From Lamellibrachia satsuma (lineage: Eukaryota > Annelida > Polychaeta > Sabellida > Siboglinidae): a DNA stretch of 64,000 bases. Made by a program: the position numbers and the translations under genes. How positions within the stretch are numbered: position 1 is the first letter of the stretch; the number at the start of each line of letters is the position of its first letter. The notes below the pieces were generated by a model. That model searched no databases and had not been told where the DNA came from. It worked only from the letters and a program-made list of their open reading frames with translations. Where the stretch lies: positions 2,854,501 to 2,918,500 of the forward strand of contig BSQZ01000022.1 of the NCBI GenBank assembly GCA_033239005.1, given 5' to 3'. Shown piece after piece: positions 11,744 to 64,000 of the stretch.

Positions 11744-13724
11744 ATACATACTGTGTCTTGTATACTTCCCTAGCCGTACTGTGACTTGTATACTCCCATA
11801 GCCGTACCGTGTCTTGTATACTCCCCTAGTCGAACTGTGTCTTGCATACACCCCTAGCCGTACTGTGTCTTGTATACTCCCCTAGCCGTACTGTGACTTG
11901 TATACTCCCCTAGCCGTATTGTGTCTTGTATACTCCCCTAGCCGTACTGTGTCTTGTATACTTCCCTAGCCGTACTGTGTCTTGTATACTCCCCTAGCCG
12001 TACTGTGTCTTGTATACTCTCCTAGTCGAACTGTGTCATGTATACTCCCCTAGCCGTACTTTGTCATGTATACTCCCCTAGCCGTACTGTGTCTTGTATA
12101 CTCCCATAGCCGTACCGTGTCTTGTATACTCCCCTAGTCGAACTGTGTCTTGCATTCTCCCCTAGCCGTAGTGTGTCTTGTATACTCCCCTAGCCGTACT
12201 GTGTCTTGTATACTCCCCTAGCCGAACTGTGACTTGTATACTCCCATAGCCGTACTGTGTCTTGTATACTCCCCTAGCCGTACTGTAATTCGCATGCTAC
12301 CCTCTCCATACTATGACTTGCATGGTCCCCTACCCGTGCTGTGACTTGTATTGTCCCATACCCGTACTGTCACTTGTATACTTCCCTACCCGAACTGCGA
12401 CTTGTATTCTTCCCTATCCGTACTGTGACTTGTGTACCCCCTGCCCGTATTCCCTACCCGTACTGTCACTTGCATACTCGCTACTCCCATACCGGTACTG
12501 TGAGTTGTATACTCCCCTACCCGTAATGTGAGTTATATACTCCCCTACCCGTGCTTGTGAATTGTATACTCCCCTACCCGTACTGTGTCTTGTATACTCC
12601 CCTACCCGTAATGTGAGTTGTATACTCCCCTACCCGTGCTGTGAGTTGAATACTCCACTACCCGTACTGTGTCTTGTATACTACCATACCCGTACTGTGT
12701 CTTGTATACTCCCCTACCCGTACTGTGAGTTGTATGCTCCCCTACCCGTACTGTGATTTATATACTCCCCTACCCGTGCTTGTGAATTGTATACTCCCCT
12801 ACCCGTACTGTGTCTTGTATACTCCCCTACCCGTAATGTGAGTTGTATACTCCCCTACCCGTGCTGTGAGTTGAATACCCCACTACCCGTACTGTGTCTT
12901 GTATACTACCATACCCGTACTGTGTCTTGTATACTCCCCTACCCGTACTGTGACTTGTATACTCCCCTGCCCGTACTGTGTCTTGTATACTCCCCTACCC
13001 GTATTGTGAGTTGTATACTCCCCTACCCGTACTGTGACTTGTATACTCCCCTACTCGTACTGGGAGTTGTATACTCCCCTACCAGTACTGTGTCTTGTAT
13101 ACTTCTCTACCCGTGTTGTGAGTTGTATACACACCCCTACCCGTACTGTCACTTGTTTACTCCCCTACCCGCACTGTCACTTATATACTCCCATACCCGC
13201 ACTGTCACTTGTATACTCCCCTACCCGCACTGTCACTTGTATACTCCCCTACCCGCACTGTCACCCGTATACTCCCCTACCTGCACTGTCACTTGTATAC
13301 TCCCATATCCGCACTGTCACTTGTATACTCCCATACCCGCACTGTTACTTGTTTACTCCCCTACCCGTACTGTCACTTGTATACTCCCATACCCGTACTG
13401 TCACTTGTTTACTCCCCTACCCGCACTGTCACTTGTATACTCCCCTACCCGCACTGTCACTTGTTTACTCCCCTACCCGCACTGTCACTTGTTTACTCCC
13501 CTACCCGCACTGTCACTTGTTTACTCCCCTACCCGCACTGTCACTTGTTTACTCCCCTACCCGCACTGTCACTTGTTTACTCCCCTACCCACACTGTCAC
13601 TTGTTTACTCCCCTACCCGCACTGTCACTTGTTTACTCCCCTACCCGCACTGTCACTTGTATACTCCCCTACCCGTACTGTCACTTGTTTACTCCCCTAC
13701 CCGCACTGTCACTTGTTTACTCCC

Positions 13725-13727
<3 letters not shown>
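11744..13727. repeat. 28-bp minisatellite, about 70 copies, abutting gene A exon 15
   Basis: On the plus strand the unit is CTTGTATACTCCCCTAGCCG plus TACTGTGT, with blocks of CCTACCCG variants from 12300 on. It ends exactly at the exon 15 boundary. On the gene's strand every unit carries GGTAGGGGAGTA, a copy of the sequence straddling the exon 15 5' splice site. Long plus-strand ORFs here (up to 400 codons, rich in Y, T, P, L) are by-products: three 28-bp units are 84 bp with no stop. Confidence 0.97.
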
Positions 13728-43181
<29,454 letters not shown>

Positions 43182-45387
43182 CGTATTTCAAGTACCTCCA
43201 ACTCGTGGTGATTTGTGTTGGAGATCTGTGGAAGACCACGGCGTCTAGCTTCAATCCCGATTGTGCTTCCGTTCTAATCAATCGAGACAATTGTTCTGTC
43301 TCGTAGGTTTTGCTGTCACGGTATGTTACTGGTGTTGCCGCTTCTAGTTTCGTTCCGCGCCGCTGCTTTTATCAGTTGCGCTGCTTCTGCTGTTGTCTGC
43401 GGGTTGCTGCTGCAGTTGTAGCGAATACACGTCAGTACTTCTCTGGCAGCATGTACCGTACCGCTACGGCTGCTGTAATTCACCATCGACTAGATCTGAA
43501 CTGCCGGTGTCTGCATGCGTGCGACCCTTGATTGACTCATCGATCGACATCAGCGCAAACAGTGCCCGTCACACAGTGCTGCTGGCAATTACCAATCCAT
43601 GTTTATGCCTTTGTGCTCGAAAATAATCGTTTAGATGATAGGGCCATGCTTTTTACAGTCAACAAACTTAACCTTAGAAAATGTTCTGTTAATGCTATAT
43701 CTGTTCTAATATCTCGACCGCCAAAACGTGTTTTAATGAACAACATTTAAACATTTTATCGTTGAATGTTTCGAACCCAATATTATGTTTACATTGCATG
43801 CTGAACGATAATATCGACATTAATACAGATTACAGTGACATGATATCTATATGTGGTTCTTTAAAATATAATTATGCTGTCAAAATGTTAGACATAATAT
43901 AGACTTTATACGATACATGGTTTTACATTAAAAAAAACAATCAGACTTTGTTAATTTTTTGCAGCGTCCAAGTATTCAGATTCACATAGAGTGTGCATTA
44001 CAAGTAATCAGTTAGCCACAAAATCTACCTGATATGTTTCCGTAAAATAATTGGTATCGCTATCAGCGAGTACCAGACGCTGTAATTTGCACTCCCTGGA
44101 GTAGATTGTCTGTAACATTATACTTGAACGTCTCGAGCTGAAAGCCTGTGTTCTTGTTTCGTCTTGTTTTCCTTTCCGGTGGTGGATTGGATGTTTCTCA
44201 GAACTACTTTGACATAAGCAACACTTATCATCTCCATAATACAAGACAGGAGCCAAATGTCAGATATGCATCAGTAATGCGGGCGTTGGTGGAACAGTAA
44301 CTGTATATGTTGAATGGTATCGGCGAGTGAACATTGAACGTCAAAAAAACAAACAAACAAACAATATGTGAAATTCACTATATTTGTCTACTGCATGGTA
44401 GTTACAGTAGAACGACACGTTGCTAAGACCGTGGTACCAACTGATTTAACAATCCTTTAAGATGTATCTGAAACATCTTGCTCTGGATCGCGTTGTTTGG
44501 GAGTGGCTGTTAATTACTGTAAATCTACTTTCTCCGTGTGACACAAATGTCGTATTCACTGACCGGATCACGTTACTTAATTGCCGTAGTAAATGGATAT
44601 CAGAACTTATTGGAAATGGATATTAGAAAAATATGCATTGATTGATTTATTATGCGAGTTCATAGCATTGCAGTTCCACTAAGAGTATTGTTGAAGAACT
44701 GTTATTACAACAATTACCATTACGTCATAGGTTTTATTTTTGCCAACGTTCCTTTCAATTTAACTTATGAATAAATTGTATTAACTATTTGTTTGTAGCT
44801 TTCTAAGACATGTTTACATTTAATTTGTAATGACACCTCGATATATTAATATTAGTTTAATCTTTAAACAAATTACTAGTTTTAACATCTTCATATGTTA
44901 AAACTGTATTGCATTCAAAGGATTTTACGTCAAGTACAATGCGCTTTGTAGGAAATAGCGCTGTATAAAAATAAATATATTTATTTATCTTAATTCACAT
45001 TTCACTGGTCCTTACGCAATGATTTATAAAGACTTATAACGAGACCCATCGTTACACCAGGAGTTCATAAAATGTTCTCACACGTGATAAGAATAGGTTA
45101 ACCGGTTATAAAGTGGAAAGAGCTTAGGTTAGTCATAGAAGACCAGGCAGGCGTAACAAGAATACCGAACCTTTACCTTGGTCACAAAATGCTTGGAGGA
45201 ATGACACGTTGCTCTGGGTGTTGTGTAAGAGAAGCGGAAAATGGTCTCCGTTGTTCGTTATAGTTACTTGTGAAAGACTAATAGAAATGTACTTGTTCTG
45301 CGGATGTGCTGGATAATATAACTCTGTGTAATTCCGTCATCGTCCGCTCCTCGTGATAGAGCCAGTGACGTATTTATAGGACATTGG
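43182..45387. other. Region upstream of gene A; no recognised gene
   Basis: Gene A's promoter and 5' UTR should lie in the first part, but I see no clear TATA box or initiator that I can defend. The rest is AT-rich with short ORFs only. Confidence 0.4.
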
Positions 45388-45395
45388 GTCGTGAC
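45388..45395. repeat. hAT target-site duplication, left copy
   Basis: GTCGTGAC, identical to 48468-48475 on the other side of the element. Eight bases is the hAT standard. Confidence 0.95.
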
Positions 45396-45739
45396 CAGAC
45401 CTGTGGCAGATACATCATCAATGTATCTAGATAAGATACAGATACACTGGAAATGTCACAGCTACAGATACATGAATTTTAAATGTATCTAGATACAGAT
45501 ACAGATACATTCAAATGTATCTAGATACAGATACATTCAAATGTATCTAGATACAGATACATTCAAATGTATCTAGATACATATACAGATACATTCAAAT
45601 GTATCTAGATACAGATACATTTTCGATACCGCTTTGAACACTGCCAGGGAAAACACACTGAATATGTATTTAATATTTTATTCAGGTAATATCATACATA
45701 GTATAGTCATCAATATCTCAGTTCAACTTTCTAATGCAT

Positions 45740-47404
45740 CTACTTAGTGTTTATACGAAGAAACATCAGTGTCTCGAATGTAGTGTCCTTGAGAGAGCAC
45801 ATGTCTGGTCGGAAAATCGTACCAGCAACGCTGAACAAGCGATCAACTGGTGCTGATGAGGCAGGTATGGTGTGGAACTGTCTGGGCAACTTACTCAGAA
45901 TGGGGAACTCAGATGCATGCTGTTTCCAATAAGACAAAACATTAATGTCCTCAGGAGAACAGGGCTGGCTGAAGTAATCAGTCATCTCACTGTCTACAGA
46001 AGGTACAGTCGCTGTGACATTGCGTGTTCCCATGAATGAAAACAGCTTGGAGCGTTTCCTGGACGGCTCAGTATCTGGTGGTGGCTGGACAGCATCTGGT
46101 GGGTTGATACGTGTCGTCTCAGTTAAGATAATGTCCTTCACAGAAGAGGCTTCATCAGATGAAGGACACCACTTTAGCTTGAACTGGGGATCCAGAACGG
46201 TAGCAGACTGCAGCTGTGAACGAGCAGTGTATGGAGCCAGACGCTGGTGATGGAGGATCTCAGACTGGTCAGGAACTTGGTGTGGTATGTGGCTTGTACA
46301 CTCCCCAACTGAGAAGTGACAGCGAACTGTATGCCGGGGATGACCAAACTGGCTGAAACAGTCTTCTCACGTTGAACGAGATCTGTCACCTCCTCGAAGG
46401 GAGCTAGAATATCACATGCCTCAGTGAGAATGTTCCGGTCATACTGTGTCAACTTAGTGGGTAAGTCGAGAGAGTCACATTTCTCCTCTGATACACGGAC
46501 AACTGATCTAATCATCATGAGCTGAGAGTTCCAGCGGGTAGCGTTAGCAGCCTTAAGTCGATGCTCTCCTTCTAATATGTCCGTGTGTCGGGTTACGTAC
46601 AGACGATACGATAGTGGATGTCTGGCATAGGACTTTAGTCAACTAGTCAGCAGATTTAAGTCCATCCTTCAGAACTAGGTGGAGGGTGTGGGCGAAGCAA
46701 GGCTTGTGGTCTGGGAGGTCGTCAAATGCTGTATCTGATGGGTCATCGTCTGTGGTGTGTTCTGGTTCATCTGGTTCCTGGTTGTCAGTATCCACGAAGC
46801 CTGGTAACGAGAAGGCTTTCAGCATGTTTGATGCGCTGTCAGTAACGATGTGTGGTATCTGGTTGGATATGTCAAAGTGGGCCATGGTGTTCTCATACTG
46901 CTGTAGGATGTTATCAGCTGTGTGACGACCACGGAAACGATGACACGCTAACATCACAGACGATAATGTCCAGTCCTTCACAAAATATCCAGTTATCCCC
47001 ATCACGCTACGCACATGTCGGCTTGACCATAAATCGATGGTCAGACATATGGTATCAACATCACGCATATCGGCTTTCAGCTGTGTGGATATAGCTTGGT
47101 GCTTTTCGGGGATGACCGTTGTAAACAGGTGTCTCCGAGATGGTATCACGAAACGGGGATCAAGTAGTCGGTTCTGGAAGGGTTTACTATTTACTGTGGA
47201 CAGTAGTAGTAGGTCACCAGCTATGTAGTTTATCAGAGCATCGTTCAGCTCTCTCTGGTGGGGATCAGTGTTGGTGTACGTTTGGTGTGGTTGGACACAC
47301 GTGGACGTAGTAGTCTGCTCACTTGGTGTAGGTTTGGGTTCGCTGTGACTACTTAGCTCAGTATGTCTCATAGACACTGCGATGTTTTCTCTGTAAAGAC
47401 ACAA
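45740..47404 (-). pseudogene. hAT transposase, catalytic and dimerisation parts
   Basis: Segments in order on the minus strand: 47404-46643 with TICLTIDLWSSRHVRSVMGI (first catalytic Asp region), GRHTADNILQQYE, IPHIVTDSASNMLKAF (second Asp) and KPCFAHTLHLVLKDGL. A TAG follows and the frame changes. Then HRLKAANATRWNSQLMM (the conserved RWNS block) runs to about 46260, another frame change, QSATVLDPQFKLKWCPSS and finally SAPVDRLFSVAGTIFRPDMC, the hAT dimerisation motif, ending NTK. Two or three disruptions are needed to explain the reading. The acceptor region before 47404 is tandemly duplicated (63-bp unit around 47390-47490). Confidence 0.85.
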
Positions 47405-47770
47405 AACAATACAATATTATTGCATGACAGTGTAATAAATTATTAGGAATGTTTTCTCTGTAAAGACACAAAAGAATACAATATTATTACATAATAGTGT
47501 AGTAAAATATTATGAATATTATACAACCATGATAATTTTCAATAATATTTTTAGATAAACCCATCAAATAATAACTACTCATATTACATGCAAAATTCCC
47601 ACGGTTCTTTAATACCCCAGCCATAGCCATTACCTAGCAACCAGGTGTGATATGCATGTAGGCTTAGAAAGCCCTAACCAGTGAACCAACAAATCACCCT
47701 TGCTTGACCGCCAAGTTGCTGGTTGCTAGGTAACGCCCAGCGCATTACCAGTATAACATTTAATGCATAC

Positions 47771-47899
47771 CCTTATGTGTGTGTTGAAGTTCCCTGTAGA
47801 ATCCATATGGCCAGATGTCAACAGGGGACAGTGTCTACACTTGGCTTTAAAGTTGCCATCAGTGTTCGCTGGGAGGACATAATGGTCCAGGATACCCAT
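47771..47899 (-). CDS. hAT transposase exon 1, BED zinc finger
   Basis: ATG, then MGILDHYVLPANTDGNFKAK, CRHCPLLTSGHMDSTGNFNT and HIR: the C-x2-C ... H-x-x-type BED finger pattern. It ends near ATAAGG|GTATGC. The phase of this donor does not join the next segment cleanly, so the exact exon end is uncertain or the copy is damaged. Confidence 0.6.
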
Positions 47900-48467
47900 G
47901 GTTAAATAAATTTATCAAGTCAATATCAGAGAGATGGTTTGATCAGTGTCAACTAGTAACACTGACGCTGACATGAACAGCTCACCTTTTATATGATTTA
48001 CATGGCAAACATCAAAGTAAACTCAATTGATATGATGTTATTTGATGTTTGACATGTGTCACTTAATGCTCTGATCAATATTTCTATATGAATTACTGTG
48101 AGTGATCCAAATGGCTTCGCTAATTGCTTTTGAAACATGAAACAAATATAATTACTAATTATATAATCATCAATGAAGCAATATTCCTTCATCAATATTC
48201 TTGAACTACTCCAGACTGTGAGTATTTACTGACTTCTCTTCTTATTGCAATTCACCAATGGAATATTTCCAAAAGTCTGTGATATACATTGTATCTGAGA
48301 TGTATCTGAAAAGTATCTGAAATTTCAGACACACTTCCACTGCGTCTAGATACAGATACATATACTTTTCATTTTGAACAAAAGTATCTAGATACAGATA
48401 CAGATAGTTCGAAAAATGTATCTAGATACAAAAGATACAGATACACGATGTATCTGCCCCAGGTCTG

Positions 48468-48475
48468 GTCGTGAC
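48468..48475. repeat. hAT target-site duplication, right copy
   Basis: GTCGTGAC, identical to the left copy. Confidence 0.95.
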
Positions 48476-49975
48476 ACCCCTTTGGCTGAAATGTTTGATT
48501 TTGTTCGTATGTATCGTACTGCTTCACGACATGGTAAACTGATGTTTAACTAAGCTTGCCCCCCCCCTTGCCCCCCCGGCCCCCCATGCCCCCCTTGCCC
48601 CACGGCCTCCCCTTGTGTGAGATCCTAGATAGACTACGTAACTGAGACTAGCTGTGTGTTCATAATGATCTTTCATAAAAACAGACAATGTCTTGGTGCA
48701 ATCGTTTATTATTAGCTGCTTATCCATTTCACATACAACATATGGCGTAGCATCTGAACAAAGTCCGATTCCAGCATCAGCCAATGGGGTGTTTTTTTAT
48801 TACAATTAAGCATTGTTCGCTTCAATTGTTCAAATCACAGATGCGCAAAATATCTTTGTCATTTATGAGCAAAATATTTAATGTCCCCGCATTTTGTAAA
48901 TATGCTGGTTGCAACGCGTGTATATCTGCGAAACGTAGTTTATTTGACGAAAAAATAACGCTCACTTGTATCGCTCTCAGTGGCAGTAGCTACTCTACTC
49001 GGATATAGGTGAATATGATTAACAACATTGCGTCACGCGAAAGCAAATAGACACCGGCATATCCGATTACGAGAGACATAGCGTGCAACGTGTCACACAG
49101 TTCTGAGCTAAATAAAAACATATTTGGCGTGGATACAATAACCACTTGGCAGCAACGCGTGTGTCACTGAGTGCAGCGATACAAATCAGTGAAGGAGCCA
49201 GCTGATTATTCAAACACTGAATCGGGCCATTCACAACTATTGTCGACATTTACCTAATTTTCAGACCCCCTTCCCCTCCCACGTCCCCTCCCACGTCCCC
49301 TTCCTGAGTACTTTAAAACGTTGATAATTTTCCAAATTGAAAAACATATTGATATATCAATGTTATGAAACGGTACACATAAACAATAGCAGTCATAATA
49401 ATTATGCTGAAACACATTTATCTCCAATACTTATGTTAACACTTTATTGTAACAACTCCGTGGTGTCATATCAATAATTGTTTACCATGACGTTGCGAAT
49501 TTCCAAGATGTCTGACTGCATTATACCACAGTAAACGGTAACACAATGTTAAACAATAGTAGTTCAGTAACAGCTCACCGCGCGGTGCTGCATGACGCAA
49601 CTGTGGTCATATTTCCCACGCTATCGACATTTAAAAGTTTAGTAGGCAGGCCTTGACCACCATACACTGTTAGTAAATGTCGACAATGGTGAACGACCCT
49701 AAGCATTCCAACATTAGCTTGGGTGGCAGCCGGTCTTAGATGTGGTGTAGGAGAAATAGCTCGGCGACCATTTCCGATCATTCGCGTTGGACTCCTTCCT
49801 TCGAGGCGACGCTCTGAAAACAAAACGTAAAGTAAAATAACGTTAAATAGTTATTTCATCTAGTAAGACAACACATTGGACGACAAAGACGACGATGTCA
49901 TGTCTGCAGTAAGACGACGCGGTATTGTGTGGCCATGCCACGGAGTCCACTAGCCTAGCAAGAAATCATACTTTA
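48476..49975. other. No recognised gene; C-rich repeat remnant near 48560
   Basis: The segment 48535-48635, with TTGCCCCCCC runs and ending TGTGAGATCCTAGATA, resembles 25455-25515 (TTGCCCCGTTGGCC ... TGTGAGATCCTAGATA), so both hold the same short repeat remnant. The remainder shows only chance ORFs. Confidence 0.5.
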
Positions 49976-50980
49976 AGGCACAGTTAGAGACAAGAGGAAG
50001 ATAAACAGACAGAGGAAGAATTGGGCAGACAATATCAAAGAATCGCTAAGCTGCTAAGTTTAGCAAGTCTCCACCCACCATCAGCCAGATAGACCACGTT
50101 CTTATCAACAAGAAATGGAGGAGTTCACTGCAGGATGTAAGGACAAGAAGAGGGGCAGATGTGGCCAGCGATCACAACCTAGTGTCAGGAACAGTAACCC
50201 TAAAGCTGCGAAAGACCAAGCGAGGACAGGACAAGCAGCTAGAAAACAGGACCTTAAGACTCTTTATAGGATCACAAAAACACTCAGCGGTAGATTGTAT
50301 AAGAGTGATGTACCAGTCAAGAATACAAATGGAAACCTCGACTCAAGTGAAACTTGAAATTGAAGAGAACACTTCCAGACCATTAATCTGACCGTAGCCA
50401 ACAGAGACAGCTCAGATACTAGAAGCTGAGGAAGACGTGGATGTGAACACAGACAACAACAGTTGAAGAGGTGAAAATGGCCATACAGTTGATGAAGAAT
50501 GGCTCTGATGGGGTGACAGCTGAGATGCTGAAGGTTGAAGGTACAGTCAAACCCAAACTTCTGACACAGATCTTCAGTGATATCTAGGAAACAGAAAACA
50601 TACCAGAGGACTGGAAAATGGGGCTGATAGTAAAATTACCCAAAAAGGAGACTCATTCAACTGCACAACTGGAGAAGTATCACCCTTCTATCACTCACAA
50701 GCAAAGTATTTAGCAAAATTATTCAAGAAAGACTGACCAGGGCACTGGAACAGCACAACAGGCAGGCTTCAGGAAACGGAAATCCTGCAGCGACCACATA
50801 TATACTCTGAAGCAGATACTAGAACAGCGCAAGGAGTGGAATACACCACTCTATGCTAATTTCATAGATTTTGAAAAGGCTTTTGACAGCCTTCGTATGG
50901 AGCATAACGAGACACTACGGAATTCCTGCCAAGCTTGTCAACTTCATAAAAATGCTGTACACAATTTTTTTTAAATACGT

Positions 50981-51571
50981 GTGAAGCACGGCTGCATCCT
51001 CTCGCCATTTTTGTTTATGTTGAGCATGGACTGGATCATGCGAAAAGTAGAAAGTGGAAGCAGGAGAGGGATTAGATGGATGCTGACAACTCAACTAGAA
51101 TATCTGGACTTTGCAGATGACATCTGCTTAACATATCACCGCCTCTCGGACCTGCAGTCAAAGACAGAAGAGCTTTTCACTACGGCACACAATACTGGAC
51201 TCAAAGCCAACATGACAAAGACCAAGCACATGAGGATGAATAGCAGGACAAACGAACCAATAAAACTACAAGGAGAAAACATTGAAGAGGTGGAGGAGTT
51301 CACGTACCTGGGATCCAAGGTGACTGCTGATGGAAATTCTGAAAAAGAAATAAGCGCAAGACTGTCAAAAGTTAGCCAAGCAGTTGCTACACTCAGAAAC
51401 ATCTGGAAATCTGGGAAAATTTGTCAGAAAACGAAAAGACGCCTTTTCAAGAACAACGTTCTTAGTATCCCCCTTTATGGATCAGAGTCTTGGGAAATGA
51501 CAACTACTATCAGCCACAGACTTGAAGTCTTTCAGAACAGATGCCTTCGCAAAACACTCAAGATATTCTAA
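50981..51571 (+). pseudogene. RTE reverse transcriptase, longest open part
   Basis: A 196-codon frame covers the palm and thumb with an intact FADD catalytic motif near 51110 and the YLGSKVTADGN block near 51310. The fingers region upstream (50480-50960) is split by stops. The C-terminal RWQWIGHVLRMP region continues in frame after one stop at about 51571. Confidence 0.85.
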
Positions 51572-51889
51572 CCTAACACAATCTCCAATGCAGAACTCCA
51601 CAGAAGAACATCAACCCAGCCCATCACATTGGAGATAAAACGACGCAGATGGCAGTGGATTGGCCACGTCTTGAGAATGCCGCAGACAGCAATAGTCCGA
51701 ACTGCTCTCAGATGGACACCAGATGGAAAACGGGTGAGAGGAAGGCAGAAAGAAACACAGAGAAGAACGGTGGAGTGAGAAATGAAAGAACATAACCTGA
51801 CCTGGGGGAAGCTCGAGAAATCATCAAGAGATAAACTACAGTGGCCTGCTCTTGTGTCGGCCTTATGTGCACTTCCGCACGAAGAGGAT

Positions 51890-51893
<4 letters not shown>

Positions 51894-51941
<48 letters not shown>

Positions 51942-51966
51942 AAAGTAAGTAAGTAAGTAAGTAAGT
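51894..51966. repeat. (AAGT)n tail of RTE element
   Basis: TAAG/AAGT tetranucleotides directly after the last codons of the reverse transcriptase, as in RTE 3' tails. Confidence 0.95.
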
Positions 51967-52124
51967 GGACATCCAAAGAAGCTGTAATGTATGTAGCATG
52001 TAGTTTTAATATTCTCCCACGACTACGAATCTACGATGTAGTTGACATAATATCCTACGCGTAGCTGATGATTTTTCTTACAAATTGTTGACTTAAATTG
52101 AAACTAAGTTCCCAATTGTAGTAG

Positions 52125-52125
<1 letters not shown>

Positions 52126-52163
<38 letters not shown>

Positions 52164-52210
52164 CGTGCGTGGGTGCGTGCGTGCGTGCGTGCGTGCGTGC
52201 GTGTGTGTGT
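52126..52210. repeat. (GT)n/(GCGT)n microsatellite
   Basis: Lies between the RTE tail and the last exon of gene B. Confidence 0.95.
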
Positions 52211-52365
52211 ATCTACCTCTAAATGACTCTCATAACTGTATTGAAAATACTACACTTTCTTACTTACATTAATCATACTCTCCCACATTTCTTTAAGATA
52301 CTATTCTATCTGGATACGTGTATGTAGTAGATATATTCGGCCACATAATTATATAAGACACTGTC

Positions 52366-63508
<11,143 letters not shown>

Positions 63509-63790
63509 CTGGATATGAACCATAAAAGGAGTTTGTGTTAAACACATAAGCACGACTTGAAACTGATATCGTAAACTGGTTTTCATGCAGCAAAGGTGTG
63601 TTGTAATCTTTATTCTAAACGTGCTTCTTTAAGTTTCATTGTAGATCGCAAAACGTTTAACATTCATTCACGCAATTCTGTATTTTGGGATTTTTAGAGG
63701 AATACGGCTGTATCCTTTTTTAACATGGATTTGCTTGGAATTGCAGAATCGTGATGAAATGCTCATATATGTCCTCGTGTTCACGCTTAC

Positions 63791-63892
63791 TACAGACAAC
63801 GACAGCGGTTGAAGAGCAGATACTTTTGTTGCAAGGCAGATTTCTGACGAAACCAGGCGGATTTGGTTTGATGTCGATATATTTCGCAGCTT
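63791..63892 (-). CDS. Tentative gene B exon 2
   Basis: A minus-strand open stretch reads DIKPNPPGFVRNLPCNKSIC and SSTAVVVC, ending at TGTA|GTAAGC, a good donor in phase 1 as exon 3 requires. An acceptor candidate (ttccatag) gives phase 1 at the other end, as in gene A exon 2. Sequence similarity to gene A exons 1-2 is weak (a CN-K/E-S/T and AV pattern only). It could be chance. Confidence 0.25.
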
Positions 63893-64000
63893 GATCTATG
63901 GAAACACGCGATCGGACTAGGAATCTTGCAGGCTGATTAATCAAAGACATTGTCAAAGAATTTCATGTCAAAAATACGGATTTAAACCCAGAAAATGTGG

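Larger units (their letters stand above)
45396..48467 (-). mobile_element. hAT-family DNA transposon, 3.07 kb, complete ends
   Basis: Ends are inverted: CAGACCTGTGGCAGATACAT on the left and CAGACCTGGGGCAGATACAT read inward from the right, one mismatch, flanked by an 8-bp duplication. Both subterminal regions (45427-45622 and 48283-48450) carry many copies of TGTATCTAGATACA, a perfect palindrome, probably transposase-binding sites. The transposase gene runs on the minus strand in at least two exons and is interrupted by a stop and frameshifts, so this copy is likely unable to move by itself. Confidence 0.93.
49978..51966 (+). mobile_element. RTE-type LINE, decayed, with (AAGT)n tail
   Basis: At 49978-50065 the plus strand encodes RQRKNWADNIKE, a LINE C-terminal motif, before any endonuclease sequence, so the 5' end is a chimeric or nested junction. 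The endonuclease end follows (QIDHVLINKKWRSSLQDV, GADVASDHNLVSGTV, with the SDHN motif). Reverse transcriptase: PLYANFIDFEKAFDSL, KHGCILSPFLFMLSMDWIMR, EYLDFADDICLTYHRLSD, EFTYLGSKVTADGN, then RRWQWIGHVLRMP and a GKRVRGRQKETQRRTVE basic motif, ending ALCALPHEED followed by GATTAAGTAAGTAAG. Stops and frameshifts are present. The 3' structure is characteristic of RTE elements. Confidence 0.85.

Noticed and set aside
49575..49823. An 82-codon minus-strand ORF in the intergenic region
   Set aside because: No domain, no splice context and composition typical of chance ORFs.

Overview
The window looks like nuclear DNA from an invertebrate animal. It has spliced genes with GT-AG introns, CR1-type and RTE-type LINE retrotransposons, a hAT DNA transposon and an extreme load of micro- and minisatellites. 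A mollusc or other lophotrochozoan is my guess from general character only; no marker fixes the phylum. I see no bacterial, organellar or viral genes, and no rRNA or tRNA gene.

The functional content is two paralogous ionotropic glutamate receptor (iGluR/IR superfamily) genes in tandem, both on the minus strand. Gene A runs from a signal-peptide exon at 43181 to a TM4 exon ending at 13725: 15 exons, whose lengths and phases join into one 848-residue frame. Gene B runs from the window's right edge to 52366; 13 exons matching A exons 3 to 15 are present, and its amino-terminal coding region is missing or only tentatively seen at 63.8-63.95 kb. The exons encode in order the amino-terminal domain, ligand-binding half S1, TM1, pore loop, TM3, ligand-binding half S2 and TM4. 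Intron phases agree between the genes at every comparable junction.

Region by region: 1-7 kb holds no recognised gene, a 31-bp satellite, a TIR-type non-autonomous element and one unidentified minus-strand ORF. 6.8-9.8 kb is a LINE fragment whose C-terminal coding part has grown into a 64-bp, roughly 40-copy minisatellite. 10.6-13.7 kb holds 25-bp and 28-bp arrays, the latter running up to the end of gene A. 13.7-43.2 kb is gene A, whose introns carry two CR1-like LINEs on the opposite strand, a second TIR element, a (TA)n of about 470 bp, a large CAG/CTG tract and many minisatellites. 43.2-52.3 kb is the intergenic gap, with a complete hAT element bounded by an 8-bp target duplication (45396-48467) and a decayed RTE LINE (50.0-51.97 kb). 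52.4-64 kb is gene B, with a 600-bp (GGGC)n tract, a 310-bp (CA)n tract and (AACC)n in its introns.

The most unusual patterns are: tandem arrays that begin at or within about 60 nt of 5' splice sites in both receptor genes; an in-frame 24-bp minisatellite between TM1 and the pore loop of gene A; one amino-terminal exon that is far more similar between the genes than the others (possible gene conversion); and two clear cases of satellite birth inside LINE coding sequence.
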